From Ryuthela nishihirai (Eukaryota; Arthropoda; Arachnida; Araneae; Heptathelidae), in the NCBI GenBank assembly GCA_038380435.1, contig JAWZYU010000706.1, forward strand, positions 1 to 64,000: a stretch of DNA of 64,000 nucleotides, written 5' to 3'. The notes below the pieces were generated by a model, which did not search any database, had not been told where the DNA came from, and was given only the letters and a program-made list of their open reading frames with translations. The position numbers and the translations under genes were made by a program. This document shows, in pieces, positions 12,301-23,500 of this stretch; position 1 is the stretch's first letter; each line of letters begins with the position of its first letter.

Positions 12301-12738
12301 ATTTTTAAAGAAATTTGGTTTATTGAGATTGGTAGGGCCAACAATATCAAACAGCCCCCTGATCGCAGGCATGGGGCTAAGACCTGTTCCTCCTCCGCTA
12401 AAGGCTGAAGTCACCGATGCTGGTAGGAACTTCAGGCACCACCTTTTCAAGTGGACTTTTTCAAGAACCATATGGCCTGCCTGAGACACATTACTCCAGT
12501 TTAGGCTTGACGATGCCCAACTAGCTAAGTAAGGTTCAGGTACGTGCGATGGCCTCTGATTAGGATTATCCACCAGCTGATATAAGGTATCCCATGCCTC
12601 TGTTCACTTAGAGCTGGCAACCCAGAAGCAAACAGAAAACACAGCGACAGACTCTCCCTCAACAGAGGCCCACCAGTGCAGCAAGTCCAGGATCCATAAT
12701 CAAGCTCAAATCCATAAACAAGTCCAGTCTAATAGGTT
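9345..12738 (-). mobile_element. RTE LINE, near full length, subfamily B (broken)
   Basis: Its 3' end is marked by an (ATC)n run at 9350-9386, the complement of the (ATG)n tail of the intact RTE at 20569-24163. Leader sequence shared with that element is recognisable out to about 12738. Compared with the other RTE copies it has a different 5' coding segment (about 12420-12573), so it looks like a separate subfamily. No target-site duplication was found. Its 5' end abuts a family C fragment. Confidence 0.85.
9399..12573 (-). pseudogene. RTE EN-RT ORF with several frameshifts
   Basis: Coding runs from 12573 down to 9399. Intact blocks are an N-terminal extension plus EN start (12573-11902; TWNVRTL, LQETRW, CCYAPTED), EN C-terminal half (11905-11474; DDFNAKVG, GSDHYLV), linker pieces (11461-11240, 11316-10915) and a 516-residue RT plus C-terminal part (10949-9399; KSPGVDEITTEM, YRGISLLSVPGK, VDFKKAFDSVD, GVRQGCILSPFLFS, YADD, LRWFGHVARM). 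Lesions: a lost T near 11905, a lost T near 11487, a small local duplication (CCTACTAGTCCTAAT twice) near 11250 and a small deletion near 10920. The EN motif GDFNAK reads DDFNAK here. Confidence 0.9.
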
Positions 12739-12930
12739 TAATCGGTTAAAAATACATTTCAATTTATAGTTTGATTTGACGATCTGGAAACCGACTGCTT
12801 TAAAAAGTTATCCTATTATTAAAGTAAATAAAATAAAAATATCTAAAATAAAATTAGCATAAATATTCATGTTAACAATAAAGTTGTTTGGAACCTGAAA
12901 TTTATAACGTTTATTTTTTTCCATTATATT
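12739..12930 (+). repeat. Family C fragment
   Basis: It matches the end of family C seen at 24775-24905 and, inverted, at 41880-42060 (blocks TCGGTTAAAAATACATTTCA, TTTGATTTGACGATCTGG). It is AT-rich and non-coding. It begins exactly where the RTE 5' end stops. Confidence 0.75.
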
Positions 12931-13042
12931 TTTTGACCTAATCCATGACTCCAATTCTTTCCTTATTAGGAACATTTGCTGCTAGAAATAAAAAATAATT
13001 ATAAATAACTTTTATGTTAAGTTTCGTACGCCTTCTATTTTT

Positions 13043-13258
13043 CCATCCTTAAAGATCCTCTTTCTCCATTCCCACTTAGACTTCTTCCCCAACAACTGCA
13101 GCATGGTCAGTGATGAGCATGGTGAACGTTTTCACCAGGATATAGCAACGATGGAGAAACGATACCATGGAAACTCTTCCATTTCAATGTTGGCTGACTA
13201 CTGTTGGACGCTCGCCAAAAATGATCCTGAGCAGCTGTACAAGCGATGTCGGAAGTAG
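13043..13258 (+). pseudogene. C-terminal fragment of a transposon-associated hypothetical protein
   Basis: One open frame ending at a TAG reads as a ~71-residue peptide with the blocks LKILFLHSHLDFFPNNC, VSDEHGERFHQDIATMEKRY and MLADYCWTLAKNDPE. I recognise SDEHGERFHQDI...RY.G...MLADYCW as a block seen in many multicopy hypothetical proteins of arthropods and other invertebrates. Its function and element type are not known to me. No upstream part is present, so this is a remnant. Identification rests on memory of the motif, not on a search. Confidence 0.6.
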
Positions 13259-13399
13259 AAGCGGAGTTTTACAGATACATGTCATATGTACGCATTACTC
13301 TATTTTATAAGAAACTACTGCTTATTTCTCAGAAGTCGTAGCCAATTTTGCATTTTCATTCTAAAATTTCAAAACTTAATTTTTATTTTTTTTTAAACT

Positions 13400-13665
13400 T
13401 TCATTCTAAAAAATTTTTCTTTCCGTACCTCGTGGCGGCAGCTCTCTTTTCATCCCTCCCTTCCATTCGCTCTCCATTAATATTAATCCCACTCTTAACT
13501 CTTTCCTCTCCTGGTCGCTCGCGACACATCTTCATAACTGTTCCAAAATTTTGACAGTTATTGTCCAACAACCTCAGATATTGGGGTGATCGCTTTTTTA
13601 GTTTAAAGGAATAATTTCTTACTCTCTCGAAGAGCGAAAAAGGAAATTTCATTTTTTTATAAGTT
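13400..13665 (-). repeat. Family D repeat copy
   Basis: Read on the minus strand it matches 47150-47370 and 49505-49680 (blocks AAGAAATTATTCCTTTAA, GCGATCACCCC, CTGCCGCCACGAGGTA). An 83-residue frame (13652-13401) stays open here. In the other copies the same frame is recognisable but interrupted by a stop, with shared residues RNYSFKLK and KRAAATRY. No known domain. Confidence 0.65.
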
Positions 13666-13782
13666 TTGGAAAACTGCTCAGGTGGATAATTGCTACTGGA
13701 ACTGAGATAAAAAAAAATATTAAAAAAAATTCGAAATGATGAATATGGTCGTGAAGAATAGAGTCGCCAATCTTGATTAAAA

Positions 13783-14250
13783 TCTTTAACGCTTGTCTGA
13801 AATTTTGCTGTAAGAAACCTTTCATTAATGCACTCCTATCCTAAAAGAGCATCACTACCGTGTCTGCTGAGAAGCACACCTACGCCTTGGTTATGCTTAA
13901 TATCTTCCCTCCCTGGAAAGAGAAATTTAATATTATTTTTAAGAATCTGACCTTTATCTGTCCATCTGGTGTCTTGGAAGCCGAAAATATCTAAATTATA
14001 AAGCTGAAATTCTTGTGTGAGGACATCAAGAGAATAAGCTCTGTGCAGAGTCCTCACATTCCAACTACCTATGGAGAGAAAATGGTTAGTGGGATGTTTA
14101 AAGAAACTATGTTTATTGAGAGAGGGAACGCCGACAATATTAAACAGCCCCTTAATCGCTGGCATGAGGCAAAGTCCCGTTCTCCCACCAAGCCATATAC
14201 ACTGGAAGACTTCCTCCAATGTAGAATTTGACGATACCAGTAGAAGCATT
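13783..14250 (-). pseudogene. RTE LINE fragment, endonuclease N-terminal half
   Basis: On the minus strand this matches 21060-21550 of the intact RTE: the AGTCTTCCAGTGTA block before the ORF start, then SIGSWNVRTLHRAYSLD, LDIFGFQDTRWTDKGQ and GREDIKHNQGVG. The catalytic glutamate of LQETRW has become Asp (FQDTRW). It stops at the codon corresponding to tyrosine in LLGYEC, where a stop is present. No RT region and no tail. Confidence 0.85.
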
Positions 14251-15589
14251 CAGATTCATTCTTTAAGATTTTCATTGCGACAGATTTTGGTATTCTGTTA
14301 TTTCCGACGTCCGTGACGGTGCCTAATTTCGTAGCTAATGAAGGTCACTTTGATACAATACGCCTGGACAGCACACCAAGGAGAGTCTAAGAGAGAAGAG
14401 AGCTAGCTTTCATTGACGTAATGTAAACTTTTCGATTGCAGTGCCCTCTAAACAGTGCATTGCAGTGAAGTCACCTACCCAGGGAGAGGAGCGAGTTCCC
14501 TGCATTATTTTTCCACCGCCGAGCAAAGTTTTCAATTGCTTACACCACGTGACTAATTTTACATACACTTTGACTCTGAAAAATGTTCATTTTCTTCATG
14601 AGGTACAATCATAATTTACTTTTCGTTTAGAGAGAATATATCAAGAAGTAATGAAATAATATTCTTTAATAAAATCCAATTTTGTAAAACAGGTAGCATC
14701 TATGCTAAAGAACAAAATTTTGATATTTTGTTGTCAATGAGATTTATATGTCAATGCACGATAACATGATCTATATAATTATATTTCATATAATTTTTGA
14801 TATTTTCAATAAATATCATACCGAGTTTTTTACTTGTATAAACGTTCAACAGATGGCAGCAGGCACTTCCCGTATCAACCATAAAAAAAGAATTACCCTG
14901 TTAGAGCAAAGTGCAAAAGCCATTGTACATCGATATGCTCCAGGGAACACAAACCTGCAACATACATTGACTTATATATATTCGCAAGATGATTAAATGT
15001 ATTAATTTACATATTAATTTTAAAAATTCTGCAAAATTACTCAAAAAAAATAATACAAAGTCTTTTCCAGGTATCGTAAAATGTGCTCCTGAACAGGATA
15101 AAACACTCATTGAATAACTTTAGGGTCAACTACCACTGCGCAAAACAGCATGACTGTTAGACATTTGCAAACACTGGTTAAATAGCAATATATATACCAA
15201 TAGTAAGACAAACCATAACTGTAGTAGGCTAAAATGATTGCACTGCGCATGCGCAGAACGCCCCTTACTGTTGTTTTTGTGTCTGCACATCAATTTGCCA
15301 CTTCTCCTTAGACCTCCTTTGACCACACTAAGACATCAAAGATCATACAGTGACAACAGCAGTCCCAGGCCTTGGACCTATACCTGCTTAATCTTAGCTA
15401 ACGCCAGTAGCCAAATGAATGAAACGTGTGAATAAATGACGGTATAACCAATATGAGTTGAAAAGAATGGGGGGGGAAGAGTGGGAAGGGGAGAAGTAAG
15501 AGAAAGGTAAGTAATAAGTAAGGAATAAGTTAAGGTTCGGATCCAGATGGGGTCAGTACAAGTGGCGCCATCTGTCTTCGATCCCTTTT
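14251..15589. other. No gene seen; mostly unassigned intergenic sequence
   Basis: No recognisable protein. 14270-14340 shares a 'TTTTGGTATTCTGT.ATTTCCGACGT' block with the complement of 28520-28560. 15243-15256 is a perfect 14-bp palindrome (CTGCGCATGCGCAG). 15468-15540 is G-rich and purine-rich. Confidence 0.4.
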
Positions 15590-16490
15590 TTAATTCTGAT
15601 TATCAAGTAGAGATTTTAATCGTTTGAATTTGTGTGAGGGGTACATATCATAATTAAGTAAATCTCTAATAAGTTGATTAGGATGTTCTGCGATAGTTGC
15701 AAAATAGTTCATGGCCATTTTCTTGATGGATTGGAGATTTGTTTCACAATTTAGATCTCGATGAATGATAGTATTCCTGACAAACCAGGGAGCTGCTACA
15801 GCAGATCGTAGGATTTTATTTTGTAGAGATTGGAGATTTGAAATATTTTTATTCGAACATGCACCCCAGATGGGGGCAGCATAGAGAAGGATAGGTTTGA
15901 TTACCTGATTATAAATTAGCACTTTATGTGATGTTGCGATATGAGATTTTCCCCCAAGCAGAGGGAATAGTTTGCAGTATCTGGCTTTGTTAATAACATT
16001 CCCTACATGGGCATCCCATTTGAGCTTGTGATGGATCGTGATGCCTAGGTATTTGGCATGATCGCTCCACACTACCTGTTAATCAAATAGGTAGAAATTT
16101 TCATGATGGGGATTTCGTTTATGTGACGTAAGAACTGCAATACTTTTTGTAGGGTTAACTTGCACATGCTGAGGTCTTGCCATCCTCACAGACCTACTAT
16201 GGCATATAAACTGACAGGCTCCTGTCAGACCTCTGTGGCAAGCAGCTGCTTGAGGTGGTATTTTTTTATTTTTTAACTTGCACTCTCCAATCCGTGCACC
16301 AGTCCTCAAAAGAGTCGAGCACTGCCTGCATTCTCTTGCAGGCAATGGGCACGGAAAGGGAGGGTGCGAGAAATGCCGTGTCGTCAGCGTACATGGCATT
16401 TACAACTTGATCAAGCTTAGGAATATCTGTTGTGAAGATATTAAACAATGTCAGGTTGAGGGACTCCTGCATTAATAGGTTTTTTTTTTA
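15590..16490 (-). pseudogene. Jockey-like LINE RT C-terminal fragment, split by SINE1
   Basis: Read on the minus strand: LFNIFTTDIPK, the catalytic block NAMYADDTAFLAPS, then LDSFEDWCTDWRVQV, an interruption by SINE1 (16166-16272), then VNPTKSIAVLTSHK, and after an in-frame TAA (16079-16081 on minus) YLGITIHHKLKWDAH, LLYAAPIWGACSN and LQSLQNKILR. The order and motifs fit the palm/thumb and connection part of Jockey-clade reverse transcriptases. The 5' end is truncated just before the YADD region. The 3' UTR limit is not clear. Confidence 0.85.
16166..16272 (+). mobile_element. 5'-truncated SINE1 in a Jockey fragment, 11-bp TSD
   Basis: The 11-bp direct repeat TTAACTTGCAC at 16155-16165 and 16273-16283 flanks a SINE1 3' part (GCTGAGGTCTTGCCATCCTC..., TGACAGGCTCCTGTCA, CAAGCAGCTGCTTGAGG and a T-rich tail). 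Removing one repeat and the insert restores the Jockey frame across the junction, so this is a clear insertion. Confidence 0.93.
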
Positions 16491-17607
16491 TCGAATATGT
16501 GATTTGCCACTTTGACTTGGAAAGAAACGACTTAAATATTCTTGAAATAATTTCTCTAAACTTTGTGCAGGTAACATTAATTACATTTGGGAAAAAATTG
16601 AAATAATTAAAAACAGCAGAAATTAGAATGGAAAATTTGCTGTTTCCTTCAAAATCTGATCATGAATAGATTAGGCTAATTATCTTTTCGTTCTTTGTAA
16701 TAGAATACATAACAGAATCACATGCATTCAAATACATGAAACATAAAGAGATATTGAGACCGAAGTGTTGTTCATTATATAGTTCATATATATTCTACTT
16801 ACAAAGAAATACGATCAATGTTCCATTTTGTAAACATTTTTCAATTTCACGTTTTTCCTACCACTGTATTTAAAATCATATTCCAGTTCATCCTCTATCA
16901 CCAAAACCAAATATTGACTTCTTAATTTTATTTAATAATTACATACTAAGTGCTTACAATGCAATAATAATTACACTAATAGTATTTCATATTGATTCTC
17001 AAGAAAATATTTATGAGATAAAACAAATTGAATTTTGAATTCGTATTCTTAACATTTATATCAATCGATCAACTATTCTCAGTTTATTTCTCCCCCTACC
17101 CTTTCTATAGCATTTTTTTTTTAGTATTGCAAAAATGACCGGAAATTATTATATCAGTAGTAATGTTACACCGGACATGACGAAGTATATCAAAATTTGA
17201 AACATTTGCGAAAAGGTGACATGTGAAATCTCTTCAGTCTAAAGGCAAATATATCGATATTTGTAAATTGGTCCAGATCTATGAAAACAATCGAGGGGTG
17301 GGGAGGCAGATACTTGTTTTAGAATCCAACATAACATTTCTCCTTCGGTTTACAGATTCTTTTTAAATTTTGAAAAATGAGAGATATATGAATAAATTTC
17401 ATATTTTTTTCATCTATTACCCTTTCTAGCATTCTGAAGAGAGGGTCGACGTATGCCCATCCTCTTTCGGTAGAATTTTTTGCAGAAGTAACAATGTTTG
17501 TCAAAGTGATAATCTCTTCCAATACGGTACTCAAAGATATAGCACTTATTTTTCCGAGGAAAAGGAAGATCGATCATAAAAGTTATTCTTCTACTCACGA
17601 GGTTCAG
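16491..17607. other. No gene seen
   Basis: AT-rich sequence without recognisable coding, RNA or repeat content apart from short homopolymers. Small open frames at 17319-17661 show no domain. Confidence 0.4.
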
Positions 17608-17997
17608 TGTGGGATTGGGTTGGGTTGTTTTACCTCTGAGCGGCACATTCTTGCACACCATAGGCTAAATGGCCAGGTCACATGGACCCCGAAGGCTCAG
17701 AGAAGGTTGGGGGAGGGGACCCACTGGAACAGCTGTTGGGAGACAGATGGTAACCTCCCGTCAAGGCCATCCAGCGTGTTCTTTAACGTGCACATGGTAT
17801 GTCTCTCCCGCACATAGAGCCACGGCTTAACGTCCCATCCGACGGACGGCGGCCTTTCGAAGCCCATCGGTGTCCCCTACTGACGGTGGGCAGGGCAGGA
17901 AATTTTGCGAACTTAACTCAACGCTGACCCAGCTGGGACTCGAACCTGGGAACTACAGATTACGAGCGTGCAGCGCTACCAAATAAGCCACCTCCAC
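17608..17997 (-). mobile_element. SINE2, full length
   Basis: On the plus strand it begins at the complement of the AACCC tail (GGGTTGGGTTGTTTTACCTC) and ends in a tRNA-like head (complement of GGTTCGAGTCC B box at about 17937-17947). The head is slightly degraded (GCGTGCAGCGCTACCAAATAAGCCACC). Open frames across it belong to the SINE, not to genes. Confidence 0.9.
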
Positions 17998-18759
17998 TAT
18001 GGGAGAACCTGCCTTATAATGAGTTACTCCATGAATACGTTCATGCTTTTAAGTCAAACATTATTCTTCTCTACTCCAAGGAATGTAAACAGAGAGATAT
18101 TTCAAAAACGAAAGGTAAAACCTTATTTCTTTAGAACATAGTTTTCGCAATTCACAATATTAGTTTGAAACTGGTCCCTATATAGAAAGATATAGGGGGA
18201 AAGAAACCTAATCAATCTGTAGAGAAGTGAATAGGGGTTGAAAGGGGGGGGGGGGGCTTACTATGGCCGCCTGGACACTGCAATAACAGAATACCTAATT
18301 TTTAAAACAATATATCAGCTTCAAAAATAACAATTTTTCTTAAAATTCAAGTATTAGTTCCTTTATCACTTTGATAATTGCTTTTATAATTCTATCAAGT
18401 GTTTTAACAAAAACAATATAAATGAATTATTTTACTCTAACTTGTTTTAAAATAAATGGCTTTAACTTAAATTTTCACCCAATTGAAATACATATTTATT
18501 CAAAATTGGATTTCCTCCTTTTTTTCCTTCCTTTTGTTCAAGATTGTCCACGCCTAGTGTATGAAGGTGACCTTGGGCTGAGAGACTGGATTTCGACTGA
18601 AGACAAAATATTAGATTTTGTTGCAATTTAGAGTTCTTTAAAAAATAAATGCAATTGTCTGAAATACACCTACGTTCATCAAGTGTTTGCCTATCTTACG
18701 AATATTAGCATATTCAAAAAGAAGGAATTATTTAGAAAGAGCTCTTTTTAAGGTGTTTT
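17998..18759. other. No gene seen; contains a G13 run
   Basis: AT-rich and unassigned. A run of 13 G at 18244-18256 precedes a 'CACTGCAATAACAGAATACCTAATTT' stretch that resembles the 14.3-kb and 28.5-kb shared block. Confidence 0.4.
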
Positions 18760-19885
18760 TCAGGCAGAATCTTGAGAAACGTTTAGAGTTTCAGAAACCT
18801 TTGGTTTCTAGCTTTGTTGATTATAAAAAAGACTTTTCACTCTGTTGATCGCCTTAATTTGTGGTTGATTGTGAGATCGCATGGCATACCGGACAAGTTA
18901 GTTAACATAATGAAAGTTCTCTATAATAGCATTGAGTCGCATGTGAGAGTTTCTAAGGCTTGTAGCAGTTCGTTTAGCATTGCTTCAAATGTTCACGAAG
19001 GGTGTATTTTGACTCCTTTTCTTTTTACCTTGTATATTGATAACGTTATTCGAATTTCACTGCACGGTACAAATATTGGCCTTATATGGTCCCGAGTTCT
19101 GAAAATTTCTGATTATGAATATACTGATGATTTAGCACTTTTGGCATTACGTGGTTTGATTTTGTAAGTAATGATGAGGTTATGCAAAGCAGTCGGCTTT
19201 GGGTTGGGTTGTTTTACCTCTGAGCGGCACTTTTTTGCACACCATGGGCTAAATGGCCAGGTCACATGGACCCCGAAGGCTCAGAGAAGGTTGGGGGAGG
19301 GGACCCACTGGAACAGCTGTTGGGAGACGGATGGTAGCCTCCCGTCAAGGCCATCCAGCGTGTTCTTTAACGTGCACAGGGTATGGCTCTCCCGCACACG
19401 GGACCACGGCTTAACGTCCCATCCGACGGACGGCGGCCTTTCCAAGCCCATCGGTGTCCCCTACTGACCTTGGGCAGGGCGGGGAATTTTGCGGAGATAA
19501 ATCTCAACGCTGACCCAGCTGGGACTCGAACCTGGGAACTGCAGATTACGAGCCTGGCGCGCTACCGACTGAGCCACCCCCGCCCCAAAGCAGTCGGCAA
19601 CCTCCTTTAAGCAGCATATTGTGCAGAGAGAGACTCCGTTGGTTTGGCCATTTTGCCCGTATGGATAATTGTAAATTAGCGAATAGGGTTATGAACAGTG
19701 TGCCTAAAGGCCAAAGAAAGAGAGGGGAGATATAGGATGAGATGTGCGGACATGTCAAACAGGACCTTGTTAGAATTGGTCTGCAATGACCAGGTGCAGC
19801 AGATGCAGCTCAGGACAGATGCGTTTGGCGAACAAAATTACGTAATCTGGTTTAAACTCCGTAACCCATGGCTGAGAAGGATTTT
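18760..19885 (+). pseudogene. RTE LINE 3' fragment with internal deletion and SINE2 insertion
   Basis: This matches the intact RTE from about 23000 to its end: ILEKRLEFQKPLVSSFVDYK-like coding, DRLNLWLIVRSHGIPDKLVN, then the 'DDLALLA' region. About 427 bp are missing between the GGCA at 23381-23384 and the GGCA at 23808-23811 of the reference copy, joined here at 19142-19146 with GGCA retained once. A SINE2 then sits at 19198-19585, after which coding resumes (QPPLSSILCRERLRWFGH) to the CCCATGGCTG end at about 19875. The catalytic YADD has become YTDD. Confidence 0.88.
19198..19585 (-). mobile_element. SINE2 full length with perfect 13-bp TSD
   Basis: CAAAGCAGTCGGC occurs at 19185-19197 and 19586-19598, and the RTE coding sequence is continuous across it. 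The SINE head on the minus strand reads GGGGCGGGGGTGGCTCAGTC (A-box region) and carries the B box GGTTCGAGTCC. The 3' end is an AACCC-type tail. This is one of the cleanest copies in the window. Confidence 0.95.
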
Positions 19886-20199
19886 CTTTCTATATATGTA
19901 CTATGAACAAGACTTCAATTTACAATATAATGAAACGGAAGATGCACGTAGAACAATGCAAAACGAGACTGTGTTACAACATGTCACTGGATGTACAGGA
20001 AGGGGTGAGAATTACGTTACTTATGAGTTCGAACGATGAAGTTGAAATGAAAGAACAGAATTCTATTTCTTCCCGGCTTGCCTGTGATTATATACCAGAA
20101 AGTTCAATGTCTAATAGTAGTTGGGAGAATCTGTGTATAGAAGAAAGAGATTAATCGTAACCTAATGAGCGTTGGTAGTGAGAAGTGTGGTTTTGGAGA
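19886..20199. other. Unassigned; small open frames of unknown meaning
   Basis: An open frame at 19903-20154 (83 codons, acidic and Asn/Ser-rich) ends in TAA. No domain is recognised, and no start context or homologue within the window supports it as a gene. Confidence 0.3.
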
Positions 20200-20558
20200 T
20201 ACTTTTAGTTTTTGTTATGTTCAGTGATCAGTTTTGATGTTTAACTGATAAGAAAGTTTTTAGTTTCAAGTAAAATAGCAATTTATCTGTATCGCAGAAA
20301 AATGCTCTTTGCTTGAAGGAAAATCTGGCAATTATGGATATTGGGATCATTTTATACTAATTGATAGCATAGTGTTGTTTTGTGTGATTAGGGAAGAAAT
20401 TGTTAATGATTTATGCAATTAGTTGCCTTAGTTAATAAATCAGTTCATTTAGAGTTTGTTTATTTATTTGGGATTCACGTTCCGTTGCCAAATATCCAAA
20501 TAGAATTGAAAATCTTTAAAAATACTTTTATTCACACTTTTTATTTTTTAATACGGGT
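20200..20558 (+). repeat. Family C repeat, left part of the interrupted copy
   Basis: It matches the complement of 42720-42960 and 50800-51000 (blocks TTGATAGCATA.TG, GTTTGTTTATTTATTT, CCAAATATCCAAATA). It continues on the far side of the RTE insertion at 24174-24905. AT-rich, non-coding. Confidence 0.8.
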
Positions 20559-20568
20559 ATTATCAATT

Positions 20569-23500
20569 GGTCTGTAAATGGTAGCTAGGTAGTCACTGGA
20601 AGGAGAGCTATGCACCAATCCCCTGTGATGATGCATAGAACCGGCCAGGCCTAGCTCCTAATGTCCAACCCCGCCTTCTCGTGGTGCGGACCGTTAGTAA
20701 CTTTCAAAAGAGATACTCTCTTGTGGAAGTGAACGGAAGGGGAGGGCTGCCAGATTAGTGTGGCCTACTGATCTGGACAACTATGGCTACTTTTCTTTTT
20801 TTTTCTACCCTGCTGAGGAGTGGTCAACCACACAGGGTCCTGGTGCTGACCATATAAACCAACTGGACTGGACAGATATATGGCTCTGAGCTTGATTATG
20901 GATCCTGATTTTGCTGCACTGGTGGGCTTCTGTGGAGGGAAAATCTTCCGCTGTGTTTTCTTTTTGTTTGTGGGTTGACAGCCCCAAGTGAATAGATCCA
21001 CAGGATATGTTTATCAGCTGGTGGATAATCCTGAGCAGAAGTCATCGCAGGCACCTGAACTCTTTGCTTCTATTGGCATCGTCAAATTCTACATTGGAGG
21101 AAGTCTTCCAGTGTAGATGGCTTCAGCCTTTAGTAGTGGGGGAACGGGTCTTTGCCCCATGTCTGCGATTAGGGGGCTGTTTGATATTGTCGGCATTCCC
21201 TCTCTCAATAAACATAGTTTCTTTAAACATCCCACTAACCATTTTCTCTCCATAGGTAGTTGGAATGTGAGGACTCTGCACAGAGCTTTTTCTCTTGATG
21301 TCCTCACACAAGAATTCCACCGTTATAACTTAGATATTCTCGGCTTGCAAGAGACCAGATGGACAGATAAAGGTCAGATTCTTAAAAATAATCTTAAATT
21401 TCTCTTTTCAGGGAGGGACGACAAAAAGCATCACCAAGGCGTGGGTCTGCTTCTCAGCAGACACGCTAGCGATGCCCTTCTAGGATATGAGTGCATTAAT
21501 GAAAGGTTTCTTACAGCAAAATTTCAGTCAAGCGTTAAAGACTTGAATGTTATCTGCTGTTATGCCCCCACTGAGGATGCCGATGAGGATGAGAAGGATA
21601 GGTTTTATGAACAACTTCAGGATATTTTGAATTCTGTCAAGAAAGGAGATATTACCCTTGTTCTTGGTGACTTCAATGCCAAAGTTGGTACTGACTCTGA
21701 CCTTTGGGGAGGAGTAATAGGCCCTTTTGGTATTGGTAGCTGCAATGGCAATGGGCAACGTCTCCTACAGGTAAGTAAACTCAATGGATTCAGAATAACT
21801 AACACTTATTACAAACACCGCGACATACATAAGTACACATGGGTTTCACCTGATGGGCTGCATAAGAATATGATTGATTACATATTAATTAACAGCAAAT
21901 GGACTAGTTCTGTTAGGAATACCAGGGCATATAGGGGAGCTGAAATTGGATCTGACCATTACCTTGTTAAAAGTGTGTTGCAACTTAAACTTAAAAAGTG
22001 TTGTGCTAGGGTTAAAAAATTTACTTTTAATACTGAAGCTCTGAAAGATCCAGTTATAGCCAAAGCTTACCATGATAGGTTACTTAGTCATTATGACAGT
22101 CATGGTTTGCTTACTACTGAAGTTGAGGAAGAATGGGATCATTTTAAACAGGCTTTTTTGGACACTAACAGTACTCTTTTAGGAAAAAAGGAGCAGAAGA
22201 GGCAAAATTATCTGAGTGATAAGGCACTTGATCTTATTTCGGAAAGAAAGAACTGCAGGAATGCCCTTAATCAATACCCTACTAGTCCTAATAGAAAGCA
22301 TTACAGAGACCTTAATAAACTTGTAAAGGATCAGTTAGCTGCTGATAAGAATCTTTGGCTTGATGGTTTGGCTGACAAAGCCGAGGAAGCTGTTAGACAG
22401 CACAACAGCAGAGAGCTGTACCAGATAGTTAATGTTTTGTGTGGTAGAAAACGGACAGGCATACAAGGATTGAAGGATAAACAAGGTAAGGTTATAGAAG
22501 GGGAGGATTCTGTCATGGCTAGGTGGGCTGAGCATTTCAGTGATGTTCTAAACAATGTAGTTTGTTCTACTCCCATTGTTTGCAATGATGATAGATGCAT
22601 TGGTGGCTTTAATGTTGGCCCTATAACACAATCTGAAGTTATTTTGGCTGTTTCTAAACTTAAACTTCATAAATCCCCAGGGGTAGATGAAATTACTACG
22701 GAAATGCTTAGAGCTGGGAATGTTTCGGTTACCACTTGGATGACTGAAATTCTGAATCTCTTTTATGATAAAGGCATGGTTCCTAAGGATTTTACCAGAG
22801 CTATTGTTATCCCTATTTTCAAAAAAGGTGATCGCAGTTCTTGTGATAACTATAGGGGTATCAGCCTACTCTCTGTTCCAGGTAAAGTTCTTTCCATGAT
22901 TGTGCTTAATAGAATTAAGAATCTGGTTGACAGGCAATTGCGTGATGAGCAATGTGGATTCAGAAGTGGTAGGGGATGTGTAGATCAGATATTTTCACTT
23001 AGGCAGATTCTTGAGAAATGTTTAGAGTTTCAGAAACCTTTGGTTGCTAGCTTTGTTGATTTCAAAAAGGCTTTCGACTCTGTTGATCGTCATAATTTGT
23101 GGTTGATTGTGAGATCATATGGTATACCAGACAAGTTAGTTAACATTATGAAAGCTCTCTATAATAACACTGAGTCGTGTGTGAGAGTTGGTAAGGCTTG
23201 TAGCAATTGGTTTAGCATTACTTCTGGTGTTCGACAAGGGTGCATTTTGTCTCCTTTTCTCTTTAGCTTGGTTATTGATTATGTTATGCGAAATTCACTT
23301 CAAGGGAAAGATTTTGGCCTTAAATGGGCTGGAGATACGAAAATTTCTGATTTAGATTATGCTGATGATTTAGCCCTTTTGGCAAATGATGTTGATGAGA
23401 TGAACTCTTTCATTCAAGCTGTGGATGAGTCTGGTAGTAGAGTAGGTTTGGTTATAAACAGAGAGAAAACTAAAGTGATGAAAATTGGTCAGGCAGGCTG

